64,000 nucleotides of DNA from Carposina sasakii (lineage: Eukaryota; Arthropoda; Insecta; Lepidoptera; Carposinidae), in contig CP053152.1 in NCBI GenBank assembly GCA_014607495.2, positions 3,968,001 through 4,032,000 on the forward strand, in the 5' to 3' direction. The notes beneath the pieces were generated by a model that searched no databases, was not told where the DNA came from, and saw only the letters and a list, made by a program, of their open reading frames with translations. The translations under genes and the position numbers were made by a program. Shown here piece after piece: positions 46,660-58,292 of the stretch. Numbering within the stretch: position 1 is the first letter of the stretch; the number at the start of each line of letters is the position of its first letter.

Positions 46660-47236
46660 TAGATTTCAAACAAGTTACTTATTTGGACTAAACATGACAC
46701 CTAGTGAATCCCAACATATACACTTGATAAGTGTCATAAAGAGTATATTTAAACCAAACAAGTTGGATAGTAGCATCAATCTACATCATAATTGAAACAA
46801 CAAAGGACATTTTTTGAAATAATTAGGTTGTGTGATAGATATTATAAAGATTTTATTTAACTCAATCAACTAGAATATTTTATTGAAACATGTAACACTG
46901 CTGATTTATACAATATTTTGATCAATTCAATAAAGTTACAATGATTAGGTTAACTAAGTTGTTTGTAAGATCAATCAAGTAATATGATAAACCCTTCTTC
47001 CCTATCATTGTCATAGTCAATGCTAACAAGTCGGACATGGTTAATTTAATCATATACTTAGCCATTTCAAACAAGTGGTTTGTTGAATTAACAATATTTC
47101 TTGATTGATTTTCAATCAAATTGGCATAGTAGCAGCAATCAATTTACTTTATGCGAACGTATATAAACAAGTACTTTGTTTAAATTTAACAAAATTTTGA
47201 TTTATTTGATCAGTTTTTTTTTTCAGTGTACATTAT
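46660..47236. repeat. Second AT-rich repeat of the TGTACACTGAAAAAA family
   Basis: Right end TTTTTTTTTCAGTGTACATT mirrors the left end of 40476-40870. Shared internal motifs include TTGATTGATTTTCAATCAAA and AACAAGTGGTTTGTTGAATT. Confidence 0.45.
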
Positions 47237-47829
47237 ATTATACTTGTAGTTATCTTATCGTAATGTTTTAAAAGTAATTTGATTTACGTAATTAAAATCG
47301 ATTAAAGAGTGCAAATGCATGTCGAAATGTGTGCGTCCGGATCCATTCAGCTTAATGTAACACTTGAGGTAATACATAATGTAACTGAAAATTGGCTGAT
47401 AAGGAGAGTTCAGTAATTGTAAAAGAACCGTTTAAAATATTTATAAACAGTCGCAGAAACATGTGCTTTGTAGAAAGAAAGTGATGATTTCTTTCGACTC
47501 AACTAGGAATACCGAAAAGCGTTAAAATTTTCTTCTGCGTTGCCGCCCTTAGTGTACCTTTTTATAAGCTCGATTGAGTTGACAATGATTGTCAATGAGG
47601 GATTTTCTGACAAATTAAAATAACTGTCAAAAATAGATGGCGTGAGCGAATCACGTCCTTCTCACCCTACCTAGCTGCTCCCCCTTCACCTCCCCCTGTA
47701 CGTGTCTAATGACAAAAAATAATTTCGAGATGGTGATGCGCCCACGCCATCAATCCAGGTGATTTGTACTATTTTTTTTTTACTTTTAGTTGTCAGAAAA
47801 TGCCTTATAAGTATCCCTTTCACAAGGCA

Positions 47830-47992
47830 AATAGGCTCATACAACATACATATACATATAATCACGCCTTTATCCCTTACGGGGAAGGCAGAGCACCAAG
47901 GGCCGATAGAATCACATGGTGCCACTTCTGACCAATTTTGAGGGTATAGTTGAGATGTACAAGTTCGGTTAGTAGTGACAGGTGGTCATACA
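47830..47992. repeat. Dispersed repeat family G, copy
   Basis: Longest left part of the family: TACATATAATCACGCCTTTA, GGGGAAGGCAGAGCACCAAG, ending TAGTAGTGACAGGTGGTCA. Confidence 0.6.
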
Positions 47993-48081
47993 AGACTGTG
48001 ATAAACACATGATTTCTATAGAGAACCCTTCCTTTTTTCGAATTATACTCAATTATATATTCAGTTAGATAATAAGTACTT

Positions 48082-48150
48082 CTTCTTCTTCTTCTTCAGC
48101 CTATTGCACTCCACTGCTGGATGTAGGCCTTCCCCAGGGCACGCCACAAT
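48082..48150 (-). repeat. 3'-terminal fragment of the GAT-tailed LINE family
   Basis: CTTCTTCTTCTTCAGCCTAT followed by TGCACTCCACTGCTGGATGT matches only the last 65 bp of the family, typical of 5' truncation. Confidence 0.6.
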
Positions 48151-48350
48151 AAGTACTAGTAAGAGTTAAAAAGTATCTAAGTTGAAAATATTGCTCGCGT
48201 TAGGTTCACGTCATTACACCTAGTTCTAAAATTCCGCATTCCAATATGAAATATCCTTTGTTCGTAAAACACGAGTTTCGTATTCATAGTGTCAGAGCAT
48301 ACAATATAATGTTAAAGTTTATTGGTGTGATGGGTGTGATATAAAGATTA

Positions 48351-48614
48351 TACAGGATGTAACAAAAAAGGTATGTTAAGCGAAAAGCTATGAATATAGC
48401 CCATTATAAAGAACCTATTCCCAAAATTTAAGACTCGAAATCGCATGTTTATTTATCGAGATTGTATAAACATGCCTGACTTGTTTAGAAATTCTCCATA
48501 CTAACTGTAAAAATAAACATTTGATTTCGAGTATCAAATTTTGGGAATAGGTTCTCTATAGTGGGCTATTTTCATAGCTTTTCGCTTAACATACCCCTTT
48601 TGTTACACCCTGTA
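48351..48614. mobile_element. Foldback MITE family E, copy 4
   Basis: From TACAGGATGTAACAAAAAAGG to TTGTTACACCCTGTA; the centre differs slightly from the other copies. Confidence 0.8.
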
Positions 48615-48796
48615 TATTTATACTACATATGAATAATTAATGTTTATTGAAACTAGTGTTGGCCAATAATTCGTTGCACTCATGTATTTACTCGTATTTA
48701 TGACTACGAAAAGAAGATTCTATGGCTCATCTAGAATGAAAGAAGTAGGTAATACATAGCTACATTTTTGTATAATAACTGTCAATAAAATAGATT

Positions 48797-49429
48797 CTTC
48801 ACTATGGGTGCGCCCACAACCGGGCCCTACACCCTCCACTGACCCTCGGATCTGATAACTCATAACTGCGAAAACAAGCACTTGCACTAACTACAATCGC
48901 CACAAGAAACCAGATCCGAGCACCTAGCATGCAAAACAATACATTGCACTATTCCGAAATCAAAAACTAGATTAATAATAATTGACGGCCGATTGGTGTA
49001 GTTGGTAGTGGCCCTGCCTGCGACGCCATAGGTCCTGGGTTCGAATCCCGGTAGGTGCAAACATTGATGTGATGAATATCGATGTTTGTTTCCGAGTCAT
49101 GGATGTTTATATACTTATCTATGTATATACCGTTGCTTAGTACCCACGACACAAGACCTTAGGGATCTTAGTGTGGGACTGGGTCAATGTGTTGTGAAGT
49201 GTGTGAATATTTGTGTGAATATATTTGATGATGATGGCAACTATTAATAATCTATATATGTTTCGCCAACAACCGTGGCATCCTCAGGATTATAGAAATT
49301 AGTAAATTAGTAAACCACAAATTATTATGAAACTCTAAAATCTTTAGAGTTTTCGCAGTTATGAGTTATCAGATCCGAGGGTCAGTGGAGGGTGTAGGGC
49401 CCGGTGGTGGGCGCACCCATAGTGAATGT
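48797..49429. mobile_element. Element with 76-bp terminal inverted repeats, split by a SINE
   Basis: 48800-48876 and 49352-49429 are inverted copies with about one mismatch (TATGGGTGCGCCCAC... at the left end, GTGGGCGCACCCATA at the right). Between them lies the family A SINE (48984-49240). A 15-bp direct repeat, ATAAAATAGATTCTT, occurs at 48785-48799 and again at about 49469-49483. Non-coding. Confidence 0.75.
48984..49240 (+). mobile_element. tRNA-derived SINE, full-length copy (family A)
   Basis: Head has an A-box-like TGGTGTAGTTGGTAGTGG and B-box GGTTCGAATCC, so it derives from a tRNA and would be transcribed by RNA polymerase III. The body includes CGTGGGTAC-type sequence and a tail TTTGATGATGATGG. 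An inverted copy is at 4620-4829. It interrupts a TIR element spanning 48797-49429. Confidence 0.8.
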
Positions 49430-49489
49430 TTGAACTTCCGAATTGTAACGCCTAATATAATTTCATTTATAAAATAGATTCTTATAAAC

Positions 49490-51654
49490 GTCCATTGAGC
49501 TCCGGCACACCTGCATGCTACTTAATTAGCGGCTATATTTATTGCCCCTTTCAATCTGAAATCCCAACTAATCTGGCTCAGTGTACCTATCTATCTAGCC
49601 AGTGCCGCCTTTTCAGTCCTTAGAGCCTTAGTGAATTAAATTAAAAAAGTAATATAATCAAGTTATTTGGATGCTTCAAATATTTCAAATAATGGTTACG
49701 GAACCACGGTATAAAGATAACACTTTATCGAGTACTTCCACTCGTGGGCTTCCTTAGTTGCCCAACGCCTGCGCCGGATCACTCGACACGCAACATCGCG
49801 TGATCATACCGCCACTACAAGAAATATACTTTTTAAACAACAATATAAACAATAAACCTTAAACACATTCGCCTAGATTGAAAATACATTGGAAAACTGT
49901 GATGAACATTCGCCTAATGCCTTCTATTGTACATGGTGATTAAGTTGTTCTACATTGATCAATCAGTGTTATGTGGTGTTAGGTCATTATGTCTTTAAGT
50001 TTAACACCGCAAAGATACTGCCTGGTATAACACTATACATTATATCTATATACAATTATATCTAAATTTCTTGATGAACAATATATTTTCACAAAGCAGT
50101 TTATATTTAATGGCATACAATTTAGAACAATGCACGCAATTATTACTTAGAAATTAAAAAAAAGACATTAAACATTATCGTATAGAACAATTAATGTAAT
50201 TTACATTTAATAATCAGAGGCCGCACAACACAAACAATAGATATCTAAAAAATCGCATTTAAATTATCTAGTGCGACAATAGAAAGCCAAAAACAATAGA
50301 CACTTAATATGTATAGGTAGATTTTTAATACTAAACTTTCATTATTTTTCACTCTGCATATACGATTCCGCGGCTTTACGTCATGTACCTATTTATAGTT
50401 TATTTTTCATTTGCTTGACTATTAACTTGACTTATGTTCCTGCGTCCATTAGATGGTAGTATATTCTTTGATTAGATGGGACAGATGGCCTCCACAGATC
50501 GAACTATTCATTTTCTGAAAAAAGATACTGGAAACCTTATTATTCAAAATCTCTTTGAGTTTCTGGAAGTAGGTACTTGATAAATTAACAATATTTAATG
50601 TAGCTAGAGGCTATTATTTATATGACTACGTTTCGTTAAAATTTATTTCCTAACACAATCCACAAAGCTTTAAGGCCATGCAATTCAGCGACTGCGCATG
50701 CGTGAATTTGATGGATAGTACGAAAGGCCACAGCATACAAAAATCAGTAATTCCACATTACCATATCAGAAGACTGAGAGTTTGTTTTGATAGGTTTATG
50801 AGCCAGTATAATATTATATTCTCAAAATATTTCATTCTCGAAATATTAGATATACTATCATACTTACATTCTCATAATTATATTATGGACAGTCGTCGAG
50901 AAAATAGGTATGTAAATTATTCATGCGTATTTTCGATAATATAGGCAAGATTTTTAAAAAAGGGAAATTCACTAATATTTTCCTACAGGTGCCCCAAATC
51001 GAGACCGCCTTTGCCCGGCAGTGGGACACCATGTAGGTTGGCTTTCTAAAAAATGTGATATCTTTTGAATCGCGTCTGATTTTAAAATGCACTGAGCATG
51101 TTATTGAAGCGGATTTTAATTTCAGTACAGATTTCAATTCAATACAATAAACTTTTAATAAATGAATTCATATATTTTATCCATAATATTTTTATTTTTT
51201 TATATAGCCATAGTGGTATCCCACAGCTATCCCTTCATTAATACCTCCATTAATATTTTCTAATGTTAAATTTGTTATGGTCATGCCACGAATTTGTCGT
51301 AGATCAACGCACTGTAAATTAATAAACAATAATTTGATTATTATAATTAAAAAATAAATATGTAAAATAATTATATACTTATATTATAGGTTATTATAAT
51401 AAATAAAATAATAATAAAATAAAATCTTTTTATTTCAGCCTTGTGCCCATAGTGTTAGTATTACACAAACTTAAATTTAATGTTAGTATATAGTACAACA
51501 AAAAAACAACAAATAAATAGGATACACAGATACAATACAAGAAAGAGCTGACAATATGAGCAATAGCCGGTCGTGCATGTTATAGGATTGATATCCCAAA
51601 AGGTGTGGGCATATGCAGAGATTGAGAGAGAGTTGCCAATATGTAATTTAGAAA
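49490..51654. other. Intergenic DNA
   Basis: AT-rich, no gene. 50985-51045 (TTGCCCGGCAGTGGGACACC) is a LINE 3' scrap. Confidence 0.55.
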
Positions 51655-51720
51655 AGAGATGGTAAAATTCGTCATCCGAGTAATTGACCCGGTGGCTCAG
51701 TGGTGAGAGCGCTGGCACGC
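51655..51720 (+). mobile_element. SINE family B, head fragment
   Basis: GAGATGGTAAAATTCGTCAT through GTGAGAGCGCTGGCACGC, then broken by the LINE relic. Confidence 0.6.
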
Positions 51721-51734
51721 GACATACGCCTTAA

Positions 51735-52295
51735 ATAAAGTAATCAGACAGGCGCCGTACACCGAGCAAACCTGCGGGCCAACAAATTCGATTAACCCCA
51801 GCGCCCTCCGCTCCTGGAGAGGAATTTTTTCAGCTGATCAGTTACCATGTGACCTAGATACTTAATCGAATCTTATAAGGGGGTTCTATCAACAGGACAG
51901 GTGATACAAATGTTGGAACTTTAGACCCCGCCTTAAAGACATTAACTCGCTTTTTCTTGATTGTATCTAAGTCCGTTATCAGCAAAAGCCTCACACTTCT
52001 CAGCGCACCATTGATGGATGAGCAAGACCATGTCATCCGCATAACTAGTTGTTTATATGGTACCATCAATCGAGCAACCTATTTCTGCCTTGCTCAGTCC
52101 AACATAGCTCGTTAAACATTGTGCTGAGGGACCCTGTTCACACCGCTTACACATCGGAGTAGATACCTGCCACCTTACAGATTGCTTTGATTCTAGTACC
52201 AGTATTTAAAGAGAGCACCAGATCCTCGGGTACATGCAAAAATGTAACGTTCACCCAGAGTCATCATATAACCAGTCGAATGCCTTAGACAAGTC
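51735..52295 (-). pseudogene. Decayed LINE reverse transcriptase with YADD motif
   Basis: Reading the minus strand around 52020-52080 gives GCSIDGTI-stop-TTSYADDMVLL, the palm motif C of a CR1-like RT, with a stop just before it. Further frameshifts follow. The fragment is inserted in or beside SINE pieces at 51655-51720 and 52302-52460, and LINE-like relic sequence continues at about 52580-52860. Confidence 0.65.
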
Positions 52296-52862
52296 AAGAG
52301 ATGGTAAAAGGTCGTCATCCTACGGCGTAATACTGACGGTTTCCTTAAGGATTGCGCTTTCAGTGGTGAGATAGCCCCGCTCTAAAGGCACGCGGACTAT
52401 CTGCAGCTAATATACTTATCCAGGTCGTGGGTTCGATTCCCACCCGGTACAAGAGAAATAGGTCTAAGTTACTTTTTCCGAGGCATTCCCCGTCTGTTTA
52501 TTAATAACAGGAACAAAGTTGTCCTAATCATTGCATAAAAATTTCGATAAGAGTGCCTTACGCAAATTTGAATAGCATATCAAAAATTTGACTCGGGCCA
52601 GGTGGTCCGTCATGTTGCAGATGTTCTATACTTAAGCTGCGTGCCCCCACTTTCCCCTTTAGTTTTTAGTACTGCGTGCACCTCTTTCCGAAGGAAAGGC
52701 ATAGGGGAACTATTCGTGCCCACTTTGCCCCTAGACCATACAGCCACCTTAAAATAGTTCTAAATACGTTGGCAAGTCATCCTCCCCTAAATGATACTTC
52801 GGGAATCCAGACTTCGTCTCCATTTAGTTTGCTTCCAAAATGAACCAACTTGTTATAATAAT
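52296..52862. repeat. SINE remnant followed by degraded LINE-like sequence
   Basis: 52302-52460 carries both ends of the GGCTCAGTGGTGAGAGC SINE family (head AGAGATGGTAAAA, B-box GGTTCGATTCCCACC) with an unrelated interior. 52580-52860 is GC-richer than its surroundings and looks like more of the LINE relic. No open frame is preserved. Confidence 0.5.
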
Positions 52863-53519
52863 GATGCAATGAATGGATAATAATCCATTCGTCTTGATTA
52901 TTTGGCACCATTTCAATTTAGATTTAAAATTTTTTTATCCTCATTCTATTGTATACCACCCATCCAACGGTTTTCCAAAGAACCCATGTATGAAATGAAG
53001 TTAGTCAAAATGATAAATAATTACAGAAACAACTTACAACGGCCCATGAAGAGATCGTATTCCGGCTAAAGTTTTACTCAGCTTACCTGCGTATAAAGCC
53101 ATGCACATGCACTACATTCACATCACAAGTAATCAAAATATAACTTATCTACCAGAAAACATAACTTTACTGCCACATGCAAGCTCAAATTTAAATTAAT
53201 ATTATAAAGAATAAATTTTGATTTTCACAATAAAATTACAGCCTTCCAGTATTTATCAAAAATTTTGATGTTTTTTTCATCCCGCCGAATCCCAAGCGCC
53301 ATGCGCAGTACTAAAATTACCAAACGAGCATGGGAAGGCGGAAATTTTTCTAGAATTTTATGAATGAAGTGAAACCTAAATTTTAGCAGGTTCCCTATAG
53401 TAATTAAAAAGGGATATTACTATATAAAAATTGTTTGGGAAGTCAGACATTTTATTATCAAACTATTTGTTTTAGATTTTACATTGAGCTTTTTTTAAGA
53501 TAATATTTTATCGAGCAAA

Positions 53520-53735
53520 ATATACACTATTAATAAAGTTATTAATAAAGATAATTATAAAATTATTAATAAAGAAAATGGAAAAAATTCCTCACCCGGG
53601 TGGGAATCGAACCCACGACCTCTGCATTCCGCGTGCCAGCGCTCTCACCACTGAGCCACCGGGTCAATTACTCGGATGACGAATTTTACCATCTCTTTTC
53701 TAAATTACATATTGGCAAGTTATTTTTCATCCCGA
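53520..53735 (-). mobile_element. tRNA-derived SINE (family B), full copy
   Basis: Minus-strand reading: AGAGATGGTAAAATTCGTCA, GACCCGGTGGCTCAGTGGTG (A box), GGGTTCGATTCCCACCCGGG (B box), then an AATTTTTCCATTTTC tail with ATTAATAATTTTATAATTA. Other copies: 2632-2724, 40984-41103, 42301-42412, 51655-51720 and 52302-52460. Confidence 0.75.
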
Positions 53736-54157
53736 TAGCTATACACTAGCCAAATCTGTAACGAATTAGTACATTCCTTAGACAATATCTTTAAGTATGT
53801 TGAGTATTATTTTCAAGATCGATAGTTAGTTGTAAATACCAAAACAATTTGTTCTAGCGAAAGGCGTTTTTCGCTTGTCCACTAGTACCTCGCCTTAAAA
53901 AAGTCCGGGATATAAACAATGCAAGATTATCCACAGCAGTTATATAAGTGGTGATTTTATAGCAATCAAATCACACTGTAATTTATCGCCTGATTACCTA
54001 CTACTAATGCTCAGTTAGAGTGCAACTTAAGACATTATACAGAGAAATGGTTCCATTACTAATTTGTTTTCGGTCGTCACTAGCCGTTTGATACAACTAA
54101 AGGAAGTAACACAGTTAAATAAAATCACTTAGAGACGTTTTCTATAGAGTCTACATC

Positions 54158-54247
54158 ATGAAAGATTCAAATGAAATAGAAACTTCCAATCAGAATATAA
54201 AGATTTTAATGAAACTTTCAAATATTGCACATTTGGGCTCGCTATGG
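54158..54247 (+). pseudogene. Probable N-terminal segment of the odorant receptor, out of frame
   Basis: An ATG at 54158 opens a frame reading MKDSNEIETSNQNIKILMKL and then SNIAHLGSLWG. This is a typical short cytoplasmic N-terminus leading to the first membrane segment of a lepidopteran odorant receptor. At the run GGGG (54246-54249) it moves out of frame with the main exon; this frame then stops at about 54303. One additional G would join it to LLYPNRSNV of the main exon. This is either a one-base deletion in the gene or an assembly error in the homopolymer. Confidence 0.6.
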
Positions 54248-55155
54248 GGTTGCTCTATCCAAACAGATCAAACGTACGCAAAAGACAGTTTTATTGCGTT
54301 GTAGTCGTCTTAATCAACGGCTTCACATTATTCTGGTTCTGCATGTACCTTTACAAATGTATTACGATTGTCGACCTGTACAATCTCAGTAATAACATTA
54401 CTATTGGCGTTTTAATAACAATTTTCTTTTTTAAACTGATATACTGCAATTACAAAACTGAGGAATTTGCTGTGTTACTTGAAAAAATTTCAAGCGACTT
54501 ACTTAAAGCTAATGAACTAGCGGAAGACTATCAGGAGATTTACGATGACTATATCAGACAAGCTAAAGTCGGGCAAATGTTGTGGCTATTAATACCAGTA
54601 TTGGTCAGTTCTCAATTTCCCATCTACGCTGGTTGTGGCCTAATTTATATTACATTCAAAAATGATGCGATGGACAGACGAGGGTATATGGTCCATGAGA
54701 TGCAGCTCAAATTTCTCGAGGACAAGCAGTACGAGACTCCATACTTTGAGATCATGTTTGCGTACACTTGCATACAATGCATAACATTGGCACCTAACTT
54801 CGCCGGATTTGACGGCTCATTCTGCATTGCGACTACTCATCTACGTATGAAACTACATATCATGCTACATAACCTTCGTAAATGTTTTAAAGAGGCCAAA
54901 GATTCTTCAGATATACGGAGGAAACTAAAGTCTACAGTCATGGAACATCAGGAGGCGGTGGCCTTCTATGAGGAATTGCAGGATATCTACGGATCATGGC
55001 TGCTGACTATTTTTCTGCTCACTTCGCTACTGATTTCAATGAACATCTACCAACTATATCTCAGTGACCATATTAATGCGAAGTACACTATGTTTGGCAT
55101 CAGCAGTGTCCTTCATATGTTTGCACCTTGTTATTATGCATCCACGTTAACTAAG
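54244..55155 (+). CDS. Odorant receptor (7tm_6 family), exon 1
   Basis: Insect odorant receptors form ligand-gated cation channels with Orco in olfactory neuron dendrites. This exon gives 304 residues with six hydrophobic spans at about 17-38, 51-68, 112-137, 167-195, 250-273 and 281-301. The long cytoplasmic loop with QEAVAFYEELQDIYGSWLL before span 5, and HMFAPCYYASTLTK at the end, are family hallmarks. The donor AAG|GTAAGT at 55155/55156 is phase 0 and joins exon 2 at 55788. The ATG at 54244 is the first in this frame, but it removes the expected N-terminal arm, which lies in another frame just upstream (54158-54247). A 912-bp uninterrupted exon is long for this family, where several introns are usual. 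The ligand cannot be predicted. Confidence 0.88.
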
Positions 55156-55621
55156 GTAAGTACTAACGTTTTAGTTGTTACGGTGAGATAAACAAACTGA
55201 TGAAAAGTATCATTTGCTTTTTCGTTAGCCTTTCACATACGCTTTAAAATATGCTAATTTATAGGTACGAATACTGCTATTAGAATAATGGATTATGCCA
55301 AAAAATAAACGAATATAATATTAATTTAAACGAAATATATGCACAATGACTGCATAATCTGATATAATGCTAATAATAAATCAGTTTATGGGTAATAATA
55401 AAAAATATTGTTAAACACGATAAGTGAAGCATTATAATAAGGTGCTTTTTAAATTATTTAAGTTCCTAATATACTACCTATGTGGATAGATCACACAAAA
55501 TGGAATCTATTCATTGAAGAGATAAAATCCGACAAGTTGGACGAGTGTGACAAGTGTGTCGTGACAGCGTGTAAGAGAAGGGGTAAAAATATACGCAATA
55601 CGTACTATCGAAATAGATTAC

Positions 55622-55740
55622 TGTCGGTAATCCACAAAATTTGACATTTGAAGTCACATATTTATTTTAAAAATTGTATTACCATTCCTAACTTTATTTC
55701 GAGACTTTTGCTCAAATACCTTTTGTTACACTCTGTACCT
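55622..55740. mobile_element. Decayed MITE family E inside the odorant receptor intron
   Basis: CCACAAAATTTGACATTTGA, ATTTCGAGACTTTTGCTCAA and TTTTGTTACACTCTGTA match the family out of their usual continuity. Confidence 0.55.
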
Positions 55741-55787
55741 ATACACAATCAAGGTGAATCATCAACTGCCCCCTTTTTTGTTCTCAG

Positions 55788-55997
55788 TACAGCGAAGATT
55801 TATCTTCAGAAATTTATAGCGTACCCTGGGAGGTGGACATGGACCCTTGGGTCATCCGCATACTGACCTTCATGATCACCAAGTCGCAGCAACGGATGAT
55901 TCTAACTGGGAACGGCATGGTGGTCTACAACATGGAGCTGTTTATATCCATCATGCAGACGTCATACTCACTCTTCACTTTAATCACTATGACCTAA
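55788..55997 (+). CDS. Odorant receptor, exon 2 (C-terminus)
   Basis: This begins after the pyrimidine-rich acceptor TTTTTTGTTCTCAG in phase 0, matching exon 1. It encodes 69 residues ending at TAA (55995-55997). It carries the conserved EIYSVPWE motif, the QQRMILTGNG loop and the seventh hydrophobic span ending in SYSLFTLITMT, which is the standard odorant receptor C-terminus. With exon 1 the protein is 373 aa; with the out-of-frame N-terminal arm it would be about 402 aa, the normal family length. The 632-bp intron holds a decayed copy of the palindromic MITE (about 55622-55740). AATAAA follows near 56030. Confidence 0.88.
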   Translation, partial: YSEDLSSEIYSVPWEVDMDPWVIRILTFMITKSQQRMILTGNGMVVYNMELFISIMQTSYSLFTLITMT

Positions 55998-55999
55998 TT

Positions 56000-57080
56000 T
56001 AATCACTTGCGCTGAATTAATAATCCACATAATAAATGTTATATCTTAATCGCATTTTCTTCACTATATAGATAGATAGATAAAATTCTTTATTGTACTA
56101 CAGCAAAAAACACATGTACAAGAGCGAGCTTAATGCCTTGCAAGGCTTTCTCTACCAGCTAACCTGGTTACTTATGAATAACATCTGTTATCAGGTAGCA
56201 TTATCAGAGATGTGGATAAGAAAAACAATACATTCATCTAAAATTACATATCATTACATTATAAATAAAATAGTATTAATTTATTGATAAAATTATACTA
56301 ATAATAAAATAACATTTAATTTAATTGATAAAGTTATAATTACTAAAATTAATACTTACTATGTCAGAACATAAACGAAAAATAAATAAAATTAAAAATG
56401 ACCATATACATGAAATGTACACGGCTGTATTCCCAAACGTGGTAGCCAGATCTACTAGATCACGAAGGTGATCCTATAGACACGTTTAGCATAGCCACGA
56501 AGAAGAAGAGATTAGTGCCGAGATGCTAGCTCGTCGCCTGAGAGAACACACCAGCCCCCGTAGCATGGCAAATCGCGACGCGGGTTTATTTTAACACACG
56601 CGCGCATGTTTCCAGTAACAAAATGCGAACATGGCAATGAGAGAGACTCGGAACGCGCGCGCGACCCGTCTTTTAAACATCTCGTGGAAGTGGTGTTACC
56701 ATTTCGAATGTAAAATAAACTTTATTACTTTCAACACTGAATCGGTAAATTAATTAATATACTAGTCACGCAAAACTTGAATTTTGCAATAAGAACCCTC
56801 GTGAATTTAAACGGCATGCTCGCATTTGCGTGTTATATACCGGCGCGACGAGGGTTTCAATATCAACTTGAAGTAAAAAACGTAATTTTGTGGCGAATTT
56901 TGACATTTTTTTAAAATTTATTTATTTATTTATTTCCACATAACTCACAATAGTTCGTGCCAACAGTGTTTACATAAACCATTACTGGTTTTTCTGAACA
57001 CTACCGTCATCCCTCTTCAAGCACAAATAAACCCAAAACTATAAATAAAAAACTACAACACACTTAATTATCCTGCATCT
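56000..57080. other. Intergenic DNA downstream of the odorant receptor
   Basis: No gene. 56400-56500 (GTACACGGCTGTATTCCC, AACGTGGTAGCCAGATC) matches a scrap at 15863-15935; 56560-56680 is a CpG-rich patch. Confidence 0.5.
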
Positions 57081-57084
57081 AACA

Positions 57085-57300
57085 TTATAATTTAATATAC
57101 CTACTATCCACCGAGCGAGACGCTCCATACATACCCGCGATGAGGGTACTTGTGAAAAATTTAACATTATGGATTTGAAATTTAGGCGCCATAAAATGCG
57201 CGATATACGTGAGTCGCGGACGCCATGCTACCGGTGCTGAGTTCCGTCTTAAATGACACGGGCGGAAGGAGAAGGCAGCTGAATGTATGCTATTAAGCAT
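57085..57300 (-). other. GC-richer block with a 71-codon ORF, probably repeat-derived
   Basis: The minus-strand ORF includes AAFSFRPCHLRRNSAPVAWR and FMAPKFQIHNVKFFTSTLIA. Its composition is more protein-like than its surroundings, but I recognise no domain, start context or splice site. A piece of an old repeat is the likeliest reading. Confidence 0.25.
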
Positions 57301-58095
57301 GTATGCTCCGTATCGGAATAGGATTTATTCGCACATAACTTTTATTTTCTGTAAATTCAAGTCACATGATGATTTTTATAGCTAGTAGAGAATGAGCTAG
57401 AAAACCAGTTAGGCGTGGTGCTTTATTATGGATATGAATGCAAACATATCGGCGCGACTGAAGATATAAGAGGGTAATCATCTTTTTATTAAACTACTTT
57501 AAAAAGGCAGTTTATTATATGTCACATTATGCCTATCTACTTGTAAAAGTTACTCTATGATTCAGAAAATTGACAAAAAATACACCGAATGCAACAAATC
57601 AATTCTTGTGCGAGAGCTTTGTCCAAGCCGACCCCGTCATCGATGAACGAATGCAGTTTTTTAAAGGCTGTATTTATGTTAGATCATTTGAATAGCCCCA
57701 TTCTATAGACGACATACCTACTTTACATAACTCAATTGGATTTCGGGAAAGTAAAAATTTCATGGAAAATTGTTTAATAACGAACTTTAGTCACACTTTC
57801 AGAACTGATGACGATTGACCCAAAGTATCTAAATAAAGAAATTCTATTAACTAATTGACTGATTTGTATTATGTACCTCCTACTTGTCGCATCAAATATT
57901 CGTTTAGGTATACTTAAAAAATATTTTAAAGTTAGCAAAGGTAATTGACTCCGAATCGATATTTATTTACCGTAACCGCTTTTTTGACATACGACTCTAC
58001 TAATTCTCGATGTAGGTAACTAATGCCGCTTTTATGTGGGATTATGTATCCTTTAACGGATTGTAGATGAGCTTAACTACATTTCAGAATCAATT

Positions 58096-58288
58096 TCTAT
58101 AGTATAAAAATGAATAGCTGAATGTGTTGCTAAGCGCAGATGTCAAGAACAGCTAAAGCGATTTCGCTAATTCTTTTTTCAGAATATTCCTTGAAGCACG
58201 AGGATGGTTCTAGAAATTAAGTAGTATACTTTTGTGTAATATACAATAAGTAACACGTGCAAAGCCGGGGCGAATCCCTATTTCATAT
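58096..58288 (+). mobile_element. Helitron-like remnant
   Basis: TCTATAGTATAAAAATGAAT start, same body motifs as 60026-60268; the 3' end (GCCGGGGCGAATCCCTA) is changed, so the element is degraded. It abuts the GC-rich promoter island. Confidence 0.55.
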
Positions 58289-58292
58289 AAAA

